Origin: Termitomyces sp. T153
Lineage: Eukaryota > Basidiomycota > Agaricomycetes > Agaricales > Lyophyllaceae
Length of the DNA: 10,626 bases
Direction of reading: 5' to 3'
NCBI GenBank assembly: GCA_018296165.2
Contig: JACKQL020000306.1
Location: 1 to 10,626 of the forward strand
The notes beneath the pieces are model-generated. The model did no database searches and was not told the DNA's origin. It was given only the letters and a program-made list of their open reading frames with translations. This document shows, one piece after another, positions 7,428-10,626 of this stretch; position 1 is the stretch's first letter, and each line of letters opens with the position of its first letter. Made by a program: the position numbers and the translations under genes.

Positions 7428-7769
7428 CGCGCCCTCCTTCCATCGTTTCTCCTGCGTTTCCTCCGGTATGTCGATCCACTGGCTGTCCTGGATTCTGTTT
7501 GCGCATAGGGCTTCCTGATTGTTGGCGGGGTCCGGGATGTTGTCATGATTGTCGGAGTTGGTATCCAGGAGTACTGGAGTGTCATGGAGGTCGGCGGCAT
7601 TGAGCTGGGCAGGTGGGCGCTGCTCCGGGAGTCGGTTAGTGTTGGGGACTCCTCAGCCCGGAGGGAAGCGGGGTGCAGGGTTAGCAGGGTTAGCGGGGAT
7701 TGAGGATCAGATGCCATTGGTTGCTCCGGCCTGCCAGTTGGTGTTACCGGGGGTGTTCCACGAGGTCCG

Positions 7770-8330
7770 GGGTGCCGTGTTTTTGCTGCGGTCTTCCCAA
7801 TAACGTTGGTCGACCTGGGTAACAAGCGCCTTGTACCCGTCATAGGTGGTTTGTTTGGGCGTGAGGTGAAGGACGTCCTTGATCCGTTGGGGTAGGGCAT
7901 GACAGAGGGCAAACCAGAGGGCGTTGTAATTCCAGCCGGTCTTGTAGGCCTCTCGTTTGAATTGTACGATGAAGGTCATGAAGCGTTTGTTGTCGCGCAT
8001 TCGGAGGTTGAAGAGATTTTCCTCCGCCTCTGCTACGGTGTCAAAGACGCCAAACTTACTTGAGAACTCTTGGGTGAAAGCGAGCCAATTGGAGAGTATG
8101 GGATTGTTTGGGTCGAACTGGAGTAGCGCGGTGTAGTGGTCAAAGGCGATGCCCTGTAAGTATGATGTGGCAAAGGCCACTCGTGAGCTCTCAAGCTGAA
8201 AAGTGATGGGCTTAGCTTGAAACATAGTTAAACACTGGGTCAGGAAGATTTGCCACTTCCAAGGGTCGCAGCCGGTGAAGGGTTTGGGCTTCTGGATGTT
8301 GAGCTTTCCTTTCTGGGCCAGTGCATCGCG
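7770..8330 (-). other. capsid (Retrotrans_gag) domain
   Basis: The segment has the hallmarks of the Retrotrans_gag family: KPFTG near its start, W-K-W-Q, the helical run LAFTQEFSSKFG with the conserved Phe-Gly, FNLRM, and F-I-V-Q-F-K-R followed by a Trp-rich turn and ALCHALPQRIKDVL. It lies in the open stretch 8432-7707. A five-tyrosine run encoded by (TAC)5 precedes it. Confidence 0.85.
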
Positions 8331-8375
8331 GGTATCATCCTGTGAATTTTGAGTTCGAGGTGGGGGTCCGGCATT

Positions 8376-8390
8376 GTAGTAGTAGTAGTA
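8376..8390 (-). repeat. (TAC)5 microsatellite in gag
   Basis: The + strand shows five perfect GTA units, encoding a run of five tyrosines on the minus strand just before the capsid domain. It is a likely site of length variation between copies. Confidence 0.85.
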
Positions 8391-9828
8391 GTGATTTCCG
8401 TTTCCGTGCTGGAGGGGAAAGCTGTCCATCACCGGGCCCCATCCTCCCGGAGGTCCTCGCCATTGGGTGGTCCTCCACCGGGGTTTTGACCTACACTACC
8501 CAGGGCGGGTCCTGGGGCCCATCAAGGGGGAGGGGGTCCTCTGGGGTTTGGGGGTCCGAAATAGTTGACATTGGTGGGGGGATTAGGCATCGGGGCGGGT
8601 GGGGGACGAGAGGGGTTGACGGAAAGAGGGGGTCGGGGTGCCCCGGGGCCCATGGGCTGTCGCGGGGGAACTGGGGCATTGGGATGGGGCGGAGGGGCAT
8701 TGCTACGAGGGGCGCGGAGATCGAAGTGGGGGGGGTCGGTCTCGTTGGGGCCCATTGCATGGGGGGTGTTTGTCGGCGGGGTGGCCTGGCTCATCGATAT
8801 AGGAGAGGGTCCTGTTGTCGTCGTCGATGCGTAAGGGCGGTCGTTGAGAACGGAGTTCAGGGGCGGCGGGTTGGTCCCAGGTTCAGAAGGCGCTGGGCAC
8901 TGAGCTGGCCCAGGGCCGGGCGGAGAGAGCCAGGGTGTGGGCGGCGGGTTGGTTGAACAACCCCTCCGCAGGGTTGAGGTTCCTCAAGATGCTGGAGGCC
9001 GCATTGAGTTCTTCCTGCTGACGGGGAACGGAGGATGGGGCTTTGTTTTGTGTCCCGACGGGTTCCTCACATTGTACGTGGAAGGAGCGGGCAGGATCCA
9101 GAGGGTCTTTGAAGGGGCAGGGGTTCGGGCTAGTGTGGATTTCTTTGACCAAGGCGCGGAGCTCATTCCGTAAGTTGTTGTCGATACCCAGGGTGCCTTG
9201 CGTATTCTCCGGGAGGTTCCCTTGCAGGTAGCGTTTGTGGAAGTCAAGGAGTCGATCCGCCCAGACCTCCAGAGTTGCGGAGGCATTGGGGTAGCCTAGG
9301 TTGGTGAGGAGGGTGCAGGTATGCCTTGTGAATTCCACAGGGGACAGGCGGAGGAAGCGGAGGACTTCGTCACGTTGCTGGGCGTAGGCTTTGATCCTTT
9401 GCTGCCTAGGAGAAGGAGGGGTTTGAGTGGCAAACGGTGGGCGGGGGGGGGGAATAGTTATCCGTGGCCTCTGGAGGGACTGGGGCTGCAGCGGGGATTG
9501 GGTACGCATAGTAATGGGTGGGGGGGAGGTAGGCGGGGTTGGGGGTGCTGCGGAGTATCCTCCAGGGTTGATACGGGGGTTGTTGCCATAAGCGTGGAAT
9601 GCGGGAGGGCGGCACCAGCCCGGGGGTATTCCCTGGCTGATGGAGGGGGCGTAGAACGCCTGGTTGGGGTCAGGGGTCCAGTGACAGGGCACATACTGAT
9701 CCGCAAAGGGACCTGGGTAGAAGGGGGCATAGGGATTTTCCAGTAGGGGTTGGCCATAGGCGTCGGTTGGGTAACCAATGGGGTTGTACGTGGGGTTAAA
9801 CGCAGACATCGAGAACAGAGTAAGGGGG

Positions 9829-9841
9829 AGTCTTGATATTA
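9829..9841 (-). other. primer-binding site of self-priming type
   Basis: Element-sense TAATATCAAGACT lies directly against the 5' LTR end (TGACA) with no gap. It does not start with TGG, so it cannot pair with a tRNA CCA end. All 13 bases pair with the LTR segment 10393-10405. The next base on either side does not pair. Confidence 0.8.
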
Positions 9842-10392
9842 TGTCAGGTTCCGCTGACGACGGGGGCTCAGTACACTAGCGAGTCCTTACTAGGCGGATG
9901 CGATGTCCTGCGCTTATAACCAGGCGTCTGGAGTTGGAGCAGAGGTGGGGAAAGCTTGTGAGGGGGTCCCTAGGAGGAGTGGCCCAAGCAAGTCCTGAGT
10001 GGTCCGGAGGAGTCTAAGACCGAAGGTACTGGTCATTGACCCAGGACGGGTGTCAGGGTTAGTTAGTGGGCACACAAATAGATTGCGGGGTAGGCAGAGG
10101 CTTCTCGGTTGATGGGGGCAGGTTTGGAGCGGGACAGGGGATCACCGGGGCTTGATGGGTTCCAGGGTCGAGCGGGTAGCGAGGTTCGGAGTTGTCGTTA
10201 AGAATGTTCAGGTCATGGTGCATGCGCAGAGTTCGTACTGACGTAGGGAGCAAGGGAACTTTAGAGGAACAAAGGAAATATGTACAGTCGAGACAAGACG
10301 GAGGCAAGACAAGACTGAGAAAAGATAGATTTGAAACCTAAAAACAGAAATAGAGACGAGACAAGAGATGAAACATAGGAAACCGGTAAATG

Positions 10393-10405
10393 TAATATCA
10401 AGACT
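10393..10405 (-). other. self-primer, predicted 5' end of genomic RNA
   Basis: The element-sense sequence AGTCTTGATATTA starts 32 nt downstream of the first base of TATATAA. In Tf1 the first bases of the mRNA fold back onto the primer-binding site, are cleaved and prime cDNA. The location and complementarity here match that scheme; cleavage would be just after position 10393. Confidence 0.75.
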
Positions 10406-10430
10406 AAAGTTCGAGGAGTTATTCTATGAC

Positions 10431-10437
10431 TTATATA
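10431..10437 (-). promoter_or_regulatory. TATA box of the 5' LTR promoter
   Basis: TATATAA on the minus strand sits about 32 to 26 nt upstream of the predicted start at 10405. It is conserved with its surroundings in the other LTR. It should drive the full-length genomic RNA. Confidence 0.72.
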
Positions 10438-10626
10438 CCAACTACTGGGTGCCTCCGAGGGTGGTGGATATGATGGCAGGGGTCGACGGAGCTGTGCGGA
10501 GTCGATGGGTGTTGGGTACAATCCAAGGTCGGGCCGCAGCGGTATTCTGATGGGATCAGTTGGGGGCGCGGCTGCTCCGGGGACATCGTGACACTCCAGG
10601 ACGGGTCAAGTAAACTAGGGTAGGGG

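Larger units (their letters stand above)
7377..9809 (-). pseudogene. gag: gag polyprotein, long form, broken
   Basis: Gag packages the RNA and forms the particle. The start is ATG 9807-9809, 33 nt inside the LTR edge. Order: a 300-residue N-terminal part rich in Tyr/Pro/Asn then a helical section (9809 to about 8910); a Pro-rich linker; a capsid domain of the Retrotrans_gag type (about 8330-7770); a second linker with PANPANPAP repeats; a CCHC knuckle; and TGA 7377. The frame moves by +1 near 8910 and back by -1 near 8460, so the two changes compensate. In-frame stops are TGA at 8522, 7707 and 7653, each where CGA fits; the terminal TGA at 7377 (AAA-TGA-CAG) could also be a decayed CGA. The total of about 810 residues is long for a Ty3/gypsy Gag. 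I recognise no domain in the N-terminal part. Confidence 0.85.
9842..10626 (-). repeat. 5' LTR, truncated by the window edge
   Basis: This matches 17-801 of the other LTR with 23 substitutions and no gaps by my alignment. By comparison it should end at about 10840, so roughly 214 bp of its U3 is outside the window. It contains the predicted promoter and start site of the genomic RNA, giving a leader of about 595 nt before the gag ATG. Confidence 0.95.

Noticed and set aside
1315..8524. TGA recoded as an amino acid (selenocysteine, or Trp as in mitochondrial code)
   Set aside because: The TGAs replace Arg at most sites and Trp at one, other stop types also occur, and the LTRs show the same CpG decay, so mutation explains them.
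9824..9841. tRNA-primed PBS
   Set aside because: The sequence after the LTR starts TAATAT rather than TGG and no tRNA 3' end fits by eye, whereas the match to the LTR is perfect over 13 nt.
1..10626. Target-site duplication
   Set aside because: Only one flank (1-16) is in the window, so no duplication can be shown.

Overview
The window is almost entirely one long terminal repeat (LTR) retrotransposon of the Ty3/gypsy chromovirus class. It lies on the minus strand, so its 5' end is at the right. The right edge cuts through the 5' LTR. The organism is most likely a filamentous basidiomycete (Agaricomycete-like). I base this on the style of the RT, integrase and chromodomain sequences, the GC-rich proline-rich Gag, and a Cys-cluster/coiled-coil protein of fungal type. 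No host gene is visible; only bases 1-16 appear to be host flank.

Layout in element order (right to left): 5' LTR (9842 to beyond 10626); a primer-binding site directly against the LTR (9829-9841); a very long broken gag (9809-7377) with an N-terminal extension, a proline-rich linker, a capsid domain and a CCHC zinc knuckle; a broken pol (7329-3152) encoding two consecutive retropepsin domains, reverse transcriptase, RNase H, integrase with GPY/F module and a terminal chromodomain; a 2.1-kb segment (3151-1016) carrying a broken gene on the opposite (+) strand; a G-rich polypurine tract (1016-1027); and the complete 999-bp 3' LTR (17-1015). The LTR ends are TGTCA...TGACA.

Three things stand out. 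(1) The primer-binding site matches no tRNA 3' end. It is perfectly complementary over 13 nt to a segment of the LTR starting about 32 nt downstream of a TATATAA box. This is the arrangement expected for Tf1/sushi-type self-priming. (2) The two LTRs differ at 23 of 785 comparable positions by my hand alignment. All 23 are transitions and 21 fall in CpG dinucleotides. Nearly all in-frame stops in gag, pol and the antisense gene are TGA where CGA (Arg) is expected. The copy was therefore recently inserted but intensely mutated at CpG. (3) The antisense gene has its own TATA-like box, an 18-bp perfect palindrome upstream, a Zn2Cys6-like cysteine cluster and a long coiled coil. It is the least explained component and the best candidate for an undescribed accessory function.

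As it stands the copy cannot make its own proteins: gag has two frame changes and at least three stops, pol has two frame changes and at least five stops, and the first protease lacks its catalytic aspartate. The active-site residues of RT and integrase are nonetheless still readable.
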